From Pseudomonas sp. R28(2017) (GTDB taxonomy: Bacteria > Pseudomonadota > Gammaproteobacteria > Pseudomonadales > Pseudomonadaceae), in NCBI RefSeq assembly GCF_002112505.1, contig NZ_NEHW01000006.1:248001-312000 (forward strand): 64,000 bases of DNA. The letters are read 5' to 3'. A model generated the notes under the pieces. The model was not told the origin of the DNA and ran no database searches. It was given only the letters and a program-made list of their open reading frames with translations. Positions 1-9,651 of the stretch are shown piece by piece. Each line of letters begins with the position of its first letter. Position 1 is the first letter of the stretch. Both the position numbers and the translations under genes were made by a program.

Positions 1-54
1 CTTCATGAACGATGTATCTCGGCCGGCTTTGCCGTGCCCCAGGGAGAGGGACGT

Positions 55-1362
55 ATGAACATCAGTATCTTTGGACTTGGCTATGTTGGCGCGGTCTGCG
101 CGGGCTGCCTGTCGGCCCGCGGCCATCACGTGCTGGGGGTGGACATCTCCCCGGCGAAAATCGAACTGATCAACCAGGGCAAGTCGCCGATTGTCGAGCC
201 GGGCCTGGAACCGCTGCTGCAGGATGGCGTCAGCAAGGGCCGGCTGCGCGGCACCACCGACGTGCAAGCGGCGATCCTCGCCACCGACCTGTCACTGCTG
301 TGCGTCGGCACCCCCAGCAAGAAGAACGGCGACCTCGACCTGGTGTACATGGAAGCGGTCTGCCGGGAAATCGGCACCGCCCTGCGCGACAAGGCCAGCC
401 GCCACACCGTGGTGGTGCGCAGCACCGTGCTGCCAGGCACGGTGAAGCACGTGGTGGTGCCGATCCTCGAGCAGTACTCGGGCAAACGCGCCGGCGTCGA
501 CTTCGGCGTCGCGGTCAACCCGGAGTTCCTGCGCGAGAGCACGGCGATCCAGGACTATGACTTCCCGGCCATGACCGTGATCGGCGAACTGGACAGCCAG
601 TCGGGCGACTTGCTCGAATCGCTGTACAGCGAACTCGACGCACCGGTGATCCGCAAGACCATCGAAGTCGCCGAGATGATCAAGTACACCTGCAACGTCT
701 GGCACGCGACCAAGGTCACGTTCGCCAACGAGATCGGCAACATCGCCAAGGCTGCCGGCGTCGATGGCCGCGAAGTGATGGATGTGGTCTGCCAGGACCA
801 CAAGCTCAACCTGTCGCGCTACTACCTGCGCCCGGGCTTCGCCTTCGGCGGCTCCTGCCTGCCCAAGGACGTGCGCGCCCTGACCTACCGCGCCGCCAGC
901 CTGGATGTGAAGGCGCCGCTGCTCGACTCGCTGATGGCCAGCAACGCCTCCCAGGTGCAGAACGCCTTCGACCTCATCGAGCGCCAGGGCAAACGCAAGA
1001 TCGCCCTGCTCGGCCTGGCCTTCAAGGCCGGCACCGACGACCTGCGGGAAAGCCCGCTGGTGGAACTGGCCGAACGTCTGATCGGCAAGGGCTACCAGCT
1101 GAGCATCTTCGACGAGAACGTCGAATACGCCCGCGTGCACGGGGCCAACAAGGACTACATCGAAGCCAGGATCCCGCACGTTTCGTCGCTGCTGCGCAGC
1201 GACCTGCAGCAGGTGATCGATGACGCCGAGGTGATCGTCCTGGGCAACAACGACCCGCGCTTCGCCAGCGCCCTGCAAGCCGGCCACGGCAAACAGGTGA
1301 TCGACCTGGTCGGCTTCATGCCCGGCCTGAGCGACAGCCGCACCCAAGGCATCTGCTGGTAA
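55..1362 (+). CDS. algD: GDP-mannose 6-dehydrogenase (AlgD)
   Basis: Oxidises GDP-mannose to GDP-mannuronate with NAD+, the committed cytoplasmic step of alginate-type polymer synthesis. The 435-residue product matches the family length (about 436). It opens with the Rossmann motif GLGYVGAVCAGC and carries the family signatures CVGTPSKKNGDLD, NPEFLRES, the catalytic Cys in GFAFGGSCLPKDVRALTY, and a C-terminal EGICW-like ending (QGICW). I chose the ATG at 55, behind AGGGAGAGGG; an in-frame GTG at 34 would add only seven residues upstream of this ribosome binding site. It is the first gene of a co-directional 11-gene operon; only 54 bp upstream are in the window, so the AlgU/AlgR promoter region cannot be judged. 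The protein is clearly AlgD but looks diverged from the P. putida AlgD I remember, so a second copy elsewhere in the genome is possible. Confidence 0.96.
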   Translation: MNISIFGLGYVGAVCAGCLSARGHHVLGVDISPAKIELINQGKSPIVEPGLEPLLQDGVSKGRLRGTTDVQAAILATDLSLLCVGTPSKKNGDLDLVYMEAVCREIGTALRDKASRHTVVVRSTVLPGTVKHVVVPILEQYSGKRAGVDFGVAVNPEFLRESTAIQDYDFPAMTVIGELDSQSGDLLESLYSELDAPVIRKTIEVAEMIKYTCNVWHATKVTFANEIGNIAKAAGVDGREVMDVVCQDHKLNLSRYYLRPGFAFGGSCLPKDVRALTYRAASLDVKAPLLDSLMASNASQVQNAFDLIERQGKRKIALLGLAFKAGTDDLRESPLVELAERLIGKGYQLSIFDENVEYARVHGANKDYIEARIPHVSSLLRSDLQQVIDDAEVIVLGNNDPRFASALQAGHGKQVIDLVGFMPGLSDSRTQGICW

Positions 1363-1453
1363 CCGACCCGGCACCCACCGCGCTCCACCCACCACAGGCT
1401 CGCGCCTGGGCGGGGTGGCGCGCGGGCACCGCAAAAACAGGAGTCAAGGCGAC

Positions 1454-2983
1454 ATGGATCGACAGCAACCGCCCTTCGTGGCACCCGGCTACCTGCGCGC
1501 AGGCGCCAGCTTCTTCGGCTGGGCGTGCCTCGCCGGGCTGATCGCGCTGGCGTCGGAGATGGTCGCACCGCAGTACCTGGACCCGAACCACCACCTGTTC
1601 ATCTTCATCATCGGCACGCTGGGCATGTGGCGCTATGGCAACGCCATCGTCCACTACCTGCGCGGCATGTACTTCCTGCACTGGAAGTTCCCGCGCCTGC
1701 GCCGGCAGGTCGAGCGCCTGGGCGATGCCGCACTGCCCTCGCACATGTTCATGGTGGTGACCAGCTTCCGCATCCCCACCATGACCACCTTCAAGGTCTA
1801 CCAGTCGGTGTTCCAGGAAGTGCAGCGGCTGAAGGTGCCGTGCACGGTGATCGCCTCGATCGTCGAGAAGGGCGACGAGACCTTCATCAAGGACATCATG
1901 CGCAACGAGGTCAAGGACCGCGACGACATCAAGCTGGTGATCGTCCGCGCCCGTGGCACCGGCAAGCGTGACGGCCTGGCCCATGCCTTCCGTGCGCTGT
2001 CGCGGCAGATGCCGCTGAGTGACGCGGTGGTCGGCGTGGTCGACGGCGACACCATGATGCTGCCCGGCTGCGTCGAGCGTGCGGTCAAGCTGTTTGCCGT
2101 GCTGCCGGACGTGGGCGGCCTGACCACCAACGAATTCTGCGAAGTCGAAGGCAGCCGCTGGATGCGCCAGTGGCACTCGATGCGCTTCGTCCAGCGCCAC
2201 ATCAACATGTGCTCGATGGCCCTGTCGCACCGGGTACTGACCCTGACCGGGCGGCTGTCGTTCTTCCGCGCCGAAGTGATGACCGACCCCGAGTTCATCC
2301 GCGACGTCGAAGCCGACTTCCTCGAACACTGGCGCCTGGGCCGCTTCCAGTTCCTCACCGGTGACGACAAGTCGAGCTGGCTGAGCCTGATGCGCGCCGG
2401 CTGGAACACCTTCTACGTGCCCGACAGCCACACCCTGACCGTGGAGCACCCGCCCAGCGACAGTTTCTGGATCGCCACCCGCCAGCTGATGTTCCGTTGG
2501 TACGGCAACTCGCTGCGGCAGAACTTCCGCGCCACCGCCCTGCTCGGCCGCGCCCGGCTGGGGCTGTTCACCCTGTACGTGCTGCTCGACCAGCGCGTGT
2601 CGATGTGGACCTGCCTGATGGGCCTGACCGCCTCGGTGGTGGCCGGCCTGGTGTTCGGCATCCAGTACCTGCTGGTGTACCTGTTCTGGGTGCTGATCTC
2701 GCGCAGCCTGGTGACCGTGCTGTTCGTGTTCGCCGGCCACCCGGTCAGCCCGATGTACCCCTTCGTTCTTTATTACAACCAGATCGTCGGTTCGCTGATG
2801 AAGGTCTACGCGATGTTCCACATGGACCAGCAAAGCTGGACGCGGCAGAAGACCACCCTGGCCACTGGCAGCGTCGACTTCGACGCCAGCCTCAACCGCT
2901 GGTCCTCGAAGGCGATGCTGTGCTCGTCGATCGCGATCTTCTTCGGGGTCATCACCGTTCTTTTAGAACTCTCGCAACGTTAA
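1454..2983 (+). CDS. alg8: Mannuronan polymerase, glycosyltransferase family 2 (Alg8)
   Basis: Inner-membrane GT2 polymerase that joins mannuronate from GDP-mannuronate. The 509-residue product has N-terminal membrane segments (about residues 18-37 and 46-60), a cytoplasmic GT-A domain with VVDGDTMM around 195-202 (the DxD-type metal site), the LxxRW motif (LMFRW) reported for Alg8, and several C-terminal membrane segments. The ATG at 1454 follows CAGGAG; an upstream GTG in the same frame would add 13 residues without a better ribosome binding site. The gap after algD is 91 bp and only 16 bp separate it from alg44, with which it should form the c-di-GMP-dependent polymerase. It is slightly longer than P. 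aeruginosa Alg8 (494), mainly at the ends. Confidence 0.95.
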   Translation: MDRQQPPFVAPGYLRAGASFFGWACLAGLIALASEMVAPQYLDPNHHLFIFIIGTLGMWRYGNAIVHYLRGMYFLHWKFPRLRRQVERLGDAALPSHMFMVVTSFRIPTMTTFKVYQSVFQEVQRLKVPCTVIASIVEKGDETFIKDIMRNEVKDRDDIKLVIVRARGTGKRDGLAHAFRALSRQMPLSDAVVGVVDGDTMMLPGCVERAVKLFAVLPDVGGLTTNEFCEVEGSRWMRQWHSMRFVQRHINMCSMALSHRVLTLTGRLSFFRAEVMTDPEFIRDVEADFLEHWRLGRFQFLTGDDKSSWLSLMRAGWNTFYVPDSHTLTVEHPPSDSFWIATRQLMFRWYGNSLRQNFRATALLGRARLGLFTLYVLLDQRVSMWTCLMGLTASVVAGLVFGIQYLLVYLFWVLISRSLVTVLFVFAGHPVSPMYPFVLYYNQIVGSLMKVYAMFHMDQQSWTRQKTTLATGSVDFDASLNRWSSKAMLCSSIAIFFGVITVLLELSQR

Positions 2984-2999
2984 GGAAAGGCGCCTGCAC

Positions 3000-4163
3000 A
3001 TGAGTACCACGAACATTCCCGCGGCCCCGGGCAAGACAGCGGCCAACATCGTCCACGAGGCGGTCGACGAGCGCCAGTACGTGCGCACCCGGATGAACGC
3101 GCGGGTGCGCCTGGCCAGTGCCGGCCAGGCGCCGTTCGACGTCGCCCTGCAGGACATTTCCCTGGGTGGCCTGGGCCTGATCCATGACGCGCCGCTGAAC
3201 GTCGGCACGCTGTACGACGCCTCGATCCGCCTGCGCCTGAACCAGGTCGACCTGAACATCGACAGCAAGATCCGCATCGTCTCCCAGCGCGGCAGCGAAG
3301 TGGGCGCGCAGTTCGTCGAGCTCGATGCGCAGAAGCGCGACATCCTGCGCTACCTGATCAGCGCCTACATGTCGGGCGAGATCGCCGACATCAACGGCCT
3401 GTTCAATGTCATGCAGCGCGAGAACTACATCAAGGAGCGCAAGCACAAGTACGCCAGCGCACGCACCCCGGGCGCCCGCCTCAAGGCCTTGACCGGCACC
3501 TTGCTGTACACCGCCGCCGGCATCGCCGCGCTGGCCTTCGTCGGCTACAAGGGCTACCTGCTGTTCTTCCGCATCCCGGCGCTGCAGGCCCAGGTGGCGA
3601 CCAACGCCCAGGTCATCAGCATGCCCGACAACGGCTATGTGAAGTACCTGCTGCCCGCCGGCGCCACCGAAGTGCAGGCCGGGCAGCCGCTGGCCAGCAT
3701 CTCCACGCAGCTGGCCACCAGCTTCACCAGCCCGGCCGACATGAAGGCGGTCGCCGACCTGTCGCCGGGCGACCTGCAGACTTTGCTCGGCCGCGCCACC
3801 ATCGAGACGGTGATCAACAGCCCGTGCGACTGCCAGGTCTACTACCCGAGCCAGCGCCTGGATGGCTACGGCTACAAGGAAGCCCCGCTGATGCACCTGC
3901 TGCCCAAGGACCAGGGCCTGTTCGTGCGCGCCAACGTGCCGTTCGACAAGCTCGCCGATGTCGACCGGGTGAAGTCGGTGGACATGCAGGTGTTCGGCCT
4001 CGACCAGCACTACAGCGGCAAGGTGGTCGATGCGCGCGTGGATGAGCTCAATCGCAACCTGGCACTGACCATCCAGCCCGACAGCCCGCTGCCGGCCGCT
4101 GCCTACCAGAAAGCGGTGGCGGTCGACCTGTTCCTGGGCCTGCCATTCGGCGCAGCGCGCTAA
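3000..4163 (+). CDS. alg44: Alginate polymerase co-factor with PilZ domain (Alg44)
   Basis: Binds c-di-GMP and switches Alg8 on; the periplasmic half resembles membrane-fusion proteins. Length 387 aa versus 389 in P. aeruginosa. The N-terminal PilZ domain carries both ligand motifs, RxxxR at residues 25-29 (RQYVR) and DxSxxG at 52-57 (DISLGG), so c-di-GMP binding should be retained. A single membrane span follows at about residues 162-185, then a HlyD/biotinyl-lipoyl-like periplasmic domain. The ribosome binding site is AAGGAAAGG upstream of the ATG at 3000. It lies tightly between alg8 and algK in the operon, as in canonical clusters. Confidence 0.95.
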   Translation: MSTTNIPAAPGKTAANIVHEAVDERQYVRTRMNARVRLASAGQAPFDVALQDISLGGLGLIHDAPLNVGTLYDASIRLRLNQVDLNIDSKIRIVSQRGSEVGAQFVELDAQKRDILRYLISAYMSGEIADINGLFNVMQRENYIKERKHKYASARTPGARLKALTGTLLYTAAGIAALAFVGYKGYLLFFRIPALQAQVATNAQVISMPDNGYVKYLLPAGATEVQAGQPLASISTQLATSFTSPADMKAVADLSPGDLQTLLGRATIETVINSPCDCQVYYPSQRLDGYGYKEAPLMHLLPKDQGLFVRANVPFDKLADVDRVKSVDMQVFGLDQHYSGKVVDARVDELNRNLALTIQPDSPLPAAAYQKAVAVDLFLGLPFGAAR

Positions 4164-4184
4164 GCGGCCGAGGACGATGACGCC

Positions 4185-5636
4185 ATGACCGCCAATATGC
4201 CTCCCCGTCTGCTGCTGGCTGGCCTGGTGCTGGCCTGTGCCAGCACGGCCAGTGCCGGGCAGAGCCTGGAACAGATCCGCTACGCGCTGTACAAGGACCC
4301 GTCGGCCGAAGTCACCTCCGACCTGCGCGAGCTGGCCGCCCGTGGCGACCTGGCCAGCACCCTGCTGCTTGGGGATGTGCTGGCCGGGCGCGAGGGCGCC
4401 AGCCGCGCCGAAGTGGTGGCGCTGTACCAGAAGGCCTTTGCCGACGGCCATGGCATGGTCCCGGCACTGGCTTCGCTGGCCCGCCTGATCGACCGCACGC
4501 CGAGCCTGCGCGAAGCGCAACGGCCGTGGATGGCGCAGGCATTGACGCGCTACCCGGCCAACCTCGACCCGCGCAACACCAGCACCACGCTGGAAGTGTT
4601 CCTGACCTACCCGGAGCTGGTCGACACCGCCCAGGCCGCCCAACTGCTGGCCCTGTACGAGCAGGCCTGCCTGCTCAACTGCCGGCCCGAGCTGTACCAC
4701 GCCGTACTCGCCGAGCGCCAGGGCGACCGCGCCGGCGCCGAGCGCTGGTATCGCCAGGCGGTGCGTGTGGACGTGCGCGCCCTCGACCGCTACTACGCGT
4801 TCCTCGGCGAGCAGCAGGACCGCCTGTTCCCGGCCTTCGCCGACCAGCTCGAGCCTGAGCGCGAGCAGTTGCCGGTGGAAATCATCCACCGCATCGCCGC
4901 GCTGCTCGACAGCATCACCAGCGTGCAGCGCGCCGAACAGGAAGCCGACCGCTACGAGCAGCAGGCCAGCGTACCCGGTGCCGAAAAGCTGCCGCCAACG
5001 CCCGAGCAACTGGCCCGCGAGAAAGCCCAGGGCGATGCGCTGAACCTGGCCAGCGCCCGCGTCCAGCGCTGGCGCGATGTGGCCGTGGCCCGTGGCTTCG
5101 TGCCGGCCATGGTGTCCAAGGCCAACTACATGATCTCCAACCCGACCGAGCACAACGCCGAGGAAACCCAGGCGCTGATCGACCAGGTTCGCCAGCGCGA
5201 GCCGACCCGGGCCAAGGCCTTGCAGGCGCAGTTCTACATGGTCAACAACTGGCTGACCCTCGACCCCGACAAGGCCCGCGCACTGATCGAGGAACTGCGC
5301 ACCAGCGGTTACCCCGGTGCCGGCCTGCTGCTGGCCGAGTACTACAGCAAGGGCGTCGAGGACCAGCCCGACCAGGAAAAGGCCCTGGCGCTGTTCCAGG
5401 CCGAGGCCGACCAGGGCAACACCGCCGCCTGGTACCGCATGGCCACCCTGCACGCCTACGGCCGTGCCCTGTGCCACGACCCGGTCAAGGCCTACACCTA
5501 CGCCCGCGTCGCCCTCGACCTGGGTGAACGCAGTGCGCGCAGCCTGATCAAGCGCCTGGAAAAGACCCTGCCAAAGGATGACATCGAGCGCGCCCTGGCC
5601 GCTCGCAACGGGCTGTTCAAGGAGGCCACCCTGTGA
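4185..5636 (+). CDS. algK: Alginate export lipoprotein with Sel1/TPR-like repeats (AlgK)
   Basis: Outer-membrane lipoprotein that docks AlgE and AlgX and stabilises the export complex. The 483-residue product has a signal peptide ending in the lipobox-like VLAC, with Cys18 as the expected lipidated residue. Sel1-like helical repeats run through the rest, for example the segments at about 105-125, 330-350 and 395-430 with the pattern G-x-A-x(3)-L. A second in-frame ATG four residues in is also possible. The stop codon overlaps the GTG start of algE by 4 bp, which implies translational coupling. Family length is about 475, so it is complete. Confidence 0.93.
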   Translation: MTANMPPRLLLAGLVLACASTASAGQSLEQIRYALYKDPSAEVTSDLRELAARGDLASTLLLGDVLAGREGASRAEVVALYQKAFADGHGMVPALASLARLIDRTPSLREAQRPWMAQALTRYPANLDPRNTSTTLEVFLTYPELVDTAQAAQLLALYEQACLLNCRPELYHAVLAERQGDRAGAERWYRQAVRVDVRALDRYYAFLGEQQDRLFPAFADQLEPEREQLPVEIIHRIAALLDSITSVQRAEQEADRYEQQASVPGAEKLPPTPEQLAREKAQGDALNLASARVQRWRDVAVARGFVPAMVSKANYMISNPTEHNAEETQALIDQVRQREPTRAKALQAQFYMVNNWLTLDPDKARALIEELRTSGYPGAGLLLAEYYSKGVEDQPDQEKALALFQAEADQGNTAAWYRMATLHAYGRALCHDPVKAYTYARVALDLGERSARSLIKRLEKTLPKDDIERALAARNGLFKEATL

Positions 5637-7087
5637 AAGCGCATCACCCCCTGTTCGGCGCCCTGCTGGCCCTGGCGCCGTTGCCGGCGGCCTTCGCCGC
5701 GGAAGAAATCACCGGCCCCGAAGCCGACAGCAACGAACCGGTACGCGTCGCCACCGTGGATGGCAACGAGCCGGTGATCACCTCGGAAGTGTTCAACAAG
5801 CTCACCGTGCAGACCGGCTACGGCCCCGAGGACTCCCAGGTCGGCAGCGACCGCGAGATGTTCTACAGCCTGCGTTACGAGCCGTCGTTCGCCTGGTACT
5901 CGCCAGAGAAGCGCTGGGCCAAGTGGATGGTGTACGGCCGCCTGTGGCTGAACTACGACTCCAGCCAGTCGAGCAACCTGACCAACGAAGCCAGCAACAG
6001 CAACGAACGCGAGCAGCCCGAAGGCTGGTACGCCGAGCTGCGCGAGCTGTACGTCAAGCGCAACCTGATCGGCGACGACCCGCGCTTCTCCGCCTCGTTC
6101 GGCCGCCAGCGCTTCTATGACGACTACGGCATCTGGTGGGACGACAGCCTCGAATCGCTGCGTTTCAACTACCAGGACACCTTCAGCGAGGCGTTCTTCG
6201 CCGTCGGCCAGAAGTTCCACAACTACAACACCGACGTCAACCGCCTGGCCGACAGCGAGGAGCGCACCACCTACCTGATGGGCCAGTACGCCTACCGCTG
6301 GAGCCAGAACAACCAGGTCGGGGTGCGCCTGATGCACGAGAACGACCACAGCGGCCACGACGCCGACGACCGCTACGACTTCAAGGGCATGCGCTACGGG
6401 CTGTTTTTCAAGGGCGACAACCTTGCCTACCCGGCGCTCAGCGACTACCACCTGGAACTGGCGGCGCTGGACGGCAAGATGGACAACACCGACGGCAACG
6501 GCGTCACCACCACCGGCCACAGCAGCAAGGGCTGGGCGGTGCTGGGTGAAGTCGGCAAGCGCTTCGACAGCCTGGCGTGGACCCCTCGCGTGGCGCTGCG
6601 CGGCGGCCTCACCGACAAGCCCGGCGACGAGAACGATGGCTTTCGCCTGAACGCCATCCAGTCCGACCGCATCACCCGCACCGGCTCCTACAGCACCCGC
6701 CTGACCAGTTCGTTCGTCGCCCTCGACCTGCGCAACCTGAGCTACTACGGCTTTGCCGTGGAGACCCGCCCCACCCCGCGCAGTGCACTGGACCTGCGGG
6801 TGACCCAGCTGGACCTGCGCGATGCCGACGGCACCCTGCCGATCCGCATGAATGGCGACCAGCGTTCGCAGCGCAACCGTGCCATCAACCAGGGCAGCAA
6901 CGGCAACGGGCGCAATGTCGGGCAGATGATCGACCTCAACTACTACTGGAAGATGTTTCCGGTGGCTATCGATGGCAAGCACCTGGACGTCAACGCGCTG
7001 GTCAGCGCCAGTTACCTCAATGCCGGCAGTGCATTGGCAACCGGCGATGACTACCAGCTGAGCGTCGGCGTGGTGATCAGTTACTAA
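5633..7087 (+). CDS. algE: Alginate outer-membrane export porin (AlgE)
   Basis: Forms the 18-strand beta-barrel through which the polymer leaves the cell. The 484-residue product (490 in P. aeruginosa) starts with a clear signal peptide (cleavage near FAA-EEI) and shows alternating amphipathic strands with many Tyr/Trp girdle residues and the Arg-rich segments expected of the anion-selective pore. The start is GTG at 5633, overlapping the algK stop (GTGA) and preceded by AAGGAGG. The closing residue is Tyr (VVISY) rather than Phe, acceptable for an outer-membrane barrel. In canonical operons algG follows; here algI follows after 14 bp, which marks the breakpoint of the rearrangement. Confidence 0.94.
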   Translation: MKAHHPLFGALLALAPLPAAFAAEEITGPEADSNEPVRVATVDGNEPVITSEVFNKLTVQTGYGPEDSQVGSDREMFYSLRYEPSFAWYSPEKRWAKWMVYGRLWLNYDSSQSSNLTNEASNSNEREQPEGWYAELRELYVKRNLIGDDPRFSASFGRQRFYDDYGIWWDDSLESLRFNYQDTFSEAFFAVGQKFHNYNTDVNRLADSEERTTYLMGQYAYRWSQNNQVGVRLMHENDHSGHDADDRYDFKGMRYGLFFKGDNLAYPALSDYHLELAALDGKMDNTDGNGVTTTGHSSKGWAVLGEVGKRFDSLAWTPRVALRGGLTDKPGDENDGFRLNAIQSDRITRTGSYSTRLTSSFVALDLRNLSYYGFAVETRPTPRSALDLRVTQLDLRDADGTLPIRMNGDQRSQRNRAINQGSNGNGRNVGQMIDLNYYWKMFPVAIDGKHLDVNALVSASYLNAGSALATGDDYQLSVGVVISY

Positions 7088-7101
7088 GGAAGGGCCGTGC
7101 C

Positions 7102-8529
7102 ATGATCTTCGCCTCCAATGTGTTCCTGTTCCTTTACCTGCCGCTGTTCCTGGCCGTGTACTTCCTGGCCAGGGCGCAGTGGCGCTCCACGGTGATCGTG
7201 GCCGCCAGCTACATCTTCTATGCCTGGTGGCGGCCGGACTTTCTGCTGCTGTTCGTCGGCATCACCTACTGGAACTACTGGTTCGGCCTGCGCATCAAGG
7301 CACGCCTGGATGCCGGCGACAAACCCATGGCCCTGCGCCTGCTGTGGATCGGCGTGGCCGGCAACCTGTCGACCCTGGGTTACTTCAAGTACGCCAACTT
7401 CGGCGCCGAGGTGCTGGCCATGCTGCTGGCGCCGCTGGGCATCAACACCTGGACACTGGAAAACATCTTCCTGCCGCTGGGCATTTCGTTCTACGTGTTC
7501 CATGCCCTGAGCTACATCGTCGACATCTACCGCAAGGACGCCACGCCGACGCGCAACTTCATCGACTTCGCCGCCTTCGTCGCGCTGTTCCCGCACCTGG
7601 TGGCCGGGCCGATCCTGCGCTACAGCCAGCTGGCGCCGCAGCTGCGCGAACGCACCCACTCGCTGGAGCTGTTCTCGCTGGGCGTGTGCCGCTTCATGCT
7701 CGGCTTCATCATGAAGGTGCTGATCGCCGACCGCCTGGCACCGATCAACCTGCTGTTTGTCAGTGAAGGCACGTTGCAGTTCAGCGACGCCTGGTTCGGC
7801 CTGGTGATCTCGACCCTGCAGCTGTACTTCGACTTCGCCGGCTACAGCCACATGGCCCTGGGCCTGGCGCTGATGATGGGCTTCCGCTTCCCGGAGAACT
7901 TCAACCAGCCCTACGTGGCGCAGAGCATCACCGAGTTCTGGGCACGCTGGCACATGACCCTGGCGCACTTCCTGCGCGACTACGTGTATATGCCTCTGGT
8001 ACGCAAGCGCGTGGCCGGTGCCCTGCCGGCGCTGGTCTGGACCATGCTGCTGTCGGGCCTGTGGCACGGCGCAAGCTTCGCCTTTATCTGCTGGGGGCTC
8101 TTTTTCGGGGTCGGCATGGTCATCGAACGCAAGTTCAACCTGGCGACCAAGGTGGGTGCGCCCTACCGCCTGAGCCGCAACCTGCGCACAGGCCTGCTGA
8201 TCGTGCTGAGCATGCCGCTGTTCTTCACCATGGACCTGCGCCACAGCATCGACATCTACCAGGCGCTGTTCGGCTTCAACGGCTTCGGCTCGCTGGAGCT
8301 GTACGTGCTCGGCGCCTCGAAGATGGCCATGGCCTTTGCCCTGGTGGCGCTGGCCTGGCTGGTGCTGGCCGGGATCAACAACCTGCGCTTCTACGCCGGC
8401 AACAAGGAAGGCTATTTCATGCGCCATGTCGGCGCGCTGCACAGCGTGCTGCTGTGGGGCGGCTTCCTGCTGGCGCTGAGCAGCCTGGCGGCGAACTCGT
8501 TTTCGCCCTTCCTGTATTTCCAGTTCTAG
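7102..8529 (+). CDS. algI: MBOAT O-acetyltransferase (AlgI)
   Basis: Polytopic inner-membrane acetyltransferase that moves acetyl groups toward the periplasm for polymer O-acetylation. The 475-residue product has about ten hydrophobic segments and the MBOAT signature with His322 in GLWHGASF, the same number as the essential His of P. aeruginosa AlgI. The motif RWHMTL near 282-287 is also present. It is shorter than the 520-residue P. aeruginosa protein. AAGGAAGGG precedes the ATG at 7102. The AlgI-J-F block directly follows algE here, instead of algG-X-L. Confidence 0.94.
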   Translation: MIFASNVFLFLYLPLFLAVYFLARAQWRSTVIVAASYIFYAWWRPDFLLLFVGITYWNYWFGLRIKARLDAGDKPMALRLLWIGVAGNLSTLGYFKYANFGAEVLAMLLAPLGINTWTLENIFLPLGISFYVFHALSYIVDIYRKDATPTRNFIDFAAFVALFPHLVAGPILRYSQLAPQLRERTHSLELFSLGVCRFMLGFIMKVLIADRLAPINLLFVSEGTLQFSDAWFGLVISTLQLYFDFAGYSHMALGLALMMGFRFPENFNQPYVAQSITEFWARWHMTLAHFLRDYVYMPLVRKRVAGALPALVWTMLLSGLWHGASFAFICWGLFFGVGMVIERKFNLATKVGAPYRLSRNLRTGLLIVLSMPLFFTMDLRHSIDIYQALFGFNGFGSLELYVLGASKMAMAFALVALAWLVLAGINNLRFYAGNKEGYFMRHVGALHSVLLWGGFLLALSSLAANSFSPFLYFQF

Positions 8530-8538
8530 GAGACGGCC

Positions 8539-9633
8539 ATGTACCCGGTGATGAATTCGGCCAGCAAGGCCAATGGCATTCTGTTCGTGGTGGTGCTGGC
8601 GGCGATGTTCGTCTACTCGCTGCCACCGGTGTTCAGCTTCGCCCGCACCTCGACCGACACCTGGAACCTGTTCGTCGACGGCAAGCTGCTGCGCAAGTTC
8701 GAGCAGGCCTACGACAAGCGCTTCTTCCTGCGTGAGCCGTCGGTGGAGCTGTGGGCCGATGCCCAGTTCCACCTGTTCGGCGAAGGTACCAAGGGCGTGG
8801 TACTGGGCAAGGATGGCTGGCTGTACACCAACCAGGAATACCGCGTGCCCAACGACCTCGACGCCAACCTGGCGAGCCAGCTGGAGCAGATCGCCAAGGT
8901 TCGCACGCAGCTGGCCGAGCATGGCAAGCAGCTGGTGATCCTGCCGCTGCCGATGAAACTCGATGTGTACGCGGCACACGCCGAACACGCCTTCGACCCG
9001 CGGGTGACGGGCCTCTATGACCGTTTCGTCGGCGCGCTGCAAGACCGCCAGCTGGATGTGGTGCCGCTGCGCCCGGCGTTCCTGGCCAACCTCAATGGCC
9101 CGCAGCTGTTCCTCAAGTCCGACACCCACTGGAGCCCGGAAGGCGCACGGCTGTCGGCCTATGAACTGGCGCGCCAGCGCCCGCAACTGCTGGGTGACCA
9201 GGTGTACGTGTCGCACAAGGCCGGCGAGAAGAGCGTCAAGGGCGACTTGATGAACTACATCCAGTTCGACCACGCGCGCCTGGCGCCGCAGTTCGGCCCC
9301 AACCCGATCGCCCTGTACGAAACCCTCAAGGCCACCCAAGGCGCCGACGACCTGTTCGCCGAGCAAGACCAGAGCCTGCTGCTGGTCGGTACCAGCTACA
9401 GCAAGATCGACGACTGGAACTTCGTCGGCTTCCTCAAGGAGGCGCTCAACCGTGACCTGCTGAGCATCGCCGTGGAAGCCCGCGGCCCGTTCGAGGCGAT
9501 GAACCAGTTCCTCGCCAGCGACCAGTTGGCCAACACGCAGATCGACACCGTGGTCTGGGAGTTCCCCCTGCGCACCCTGCTCGCCCACCGCCCCGGCTCG
9601 CTCAGCCGTAGCGCCACGCCCCAGCATTTCTGA
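8539..9633 (+). CDS. algJ: Periplasmic alginate O-acetyltransferase, SGNH-like (AlgJ)
   Basis: Membrane-anchored periplasmic protein thought to relay acetyl groups from AlgI toward AlgX/AlgF. The 364-residue product has an N-terminal anchor at about residues 13-33 and the SGNH-type catalytic set: Asp195 and His197 in SDTHWSPEGA, and Ser286 in VGTSYS. The AGGAG ribosome binding site precedes the ATG at 8539, 9 bp after the algI stop. All expected catalytic residues are present, so acetylation should work. Homologous to AlgX, but the distinct length and lack of a C-terminal carbohydrate-binding module support AlgJ. Confidence 0.93.
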   Translation: MYPVMNSASKANGILFVVVLAAMFVYSLPPVFSFARTSTDTWNLFVDGKLLRKFEQAYDKRFFLREPSVELWADAQFHLFGEGTKGVVLGKDGWLYTNQEYRVPNDLDANLASQLEQIAKVRTQLAEHGKQLVILPLPMKLDVYAAHAEHAFDPRVTGLYDRFVGALQDRQLDVVPLRPAFLANLNGPQLFLKSDTHWSPEGARLSAYELARQRPQLLGDQVYVSHKAGEKSVKGDLMNYIQFDHARLAPQFGPNPIALYETLKATQGADDLFAEQDQSLLLVGTSYSKIDDWNFVGFLKEALNRDLLSIAVEARGPFEAMNQFLASDQLANTQIDTVVWEFPLRTLLAHRPGSLSRSATPQHF

Positions 9634-9651
9634 CGAATCAAGGAGAGCCTG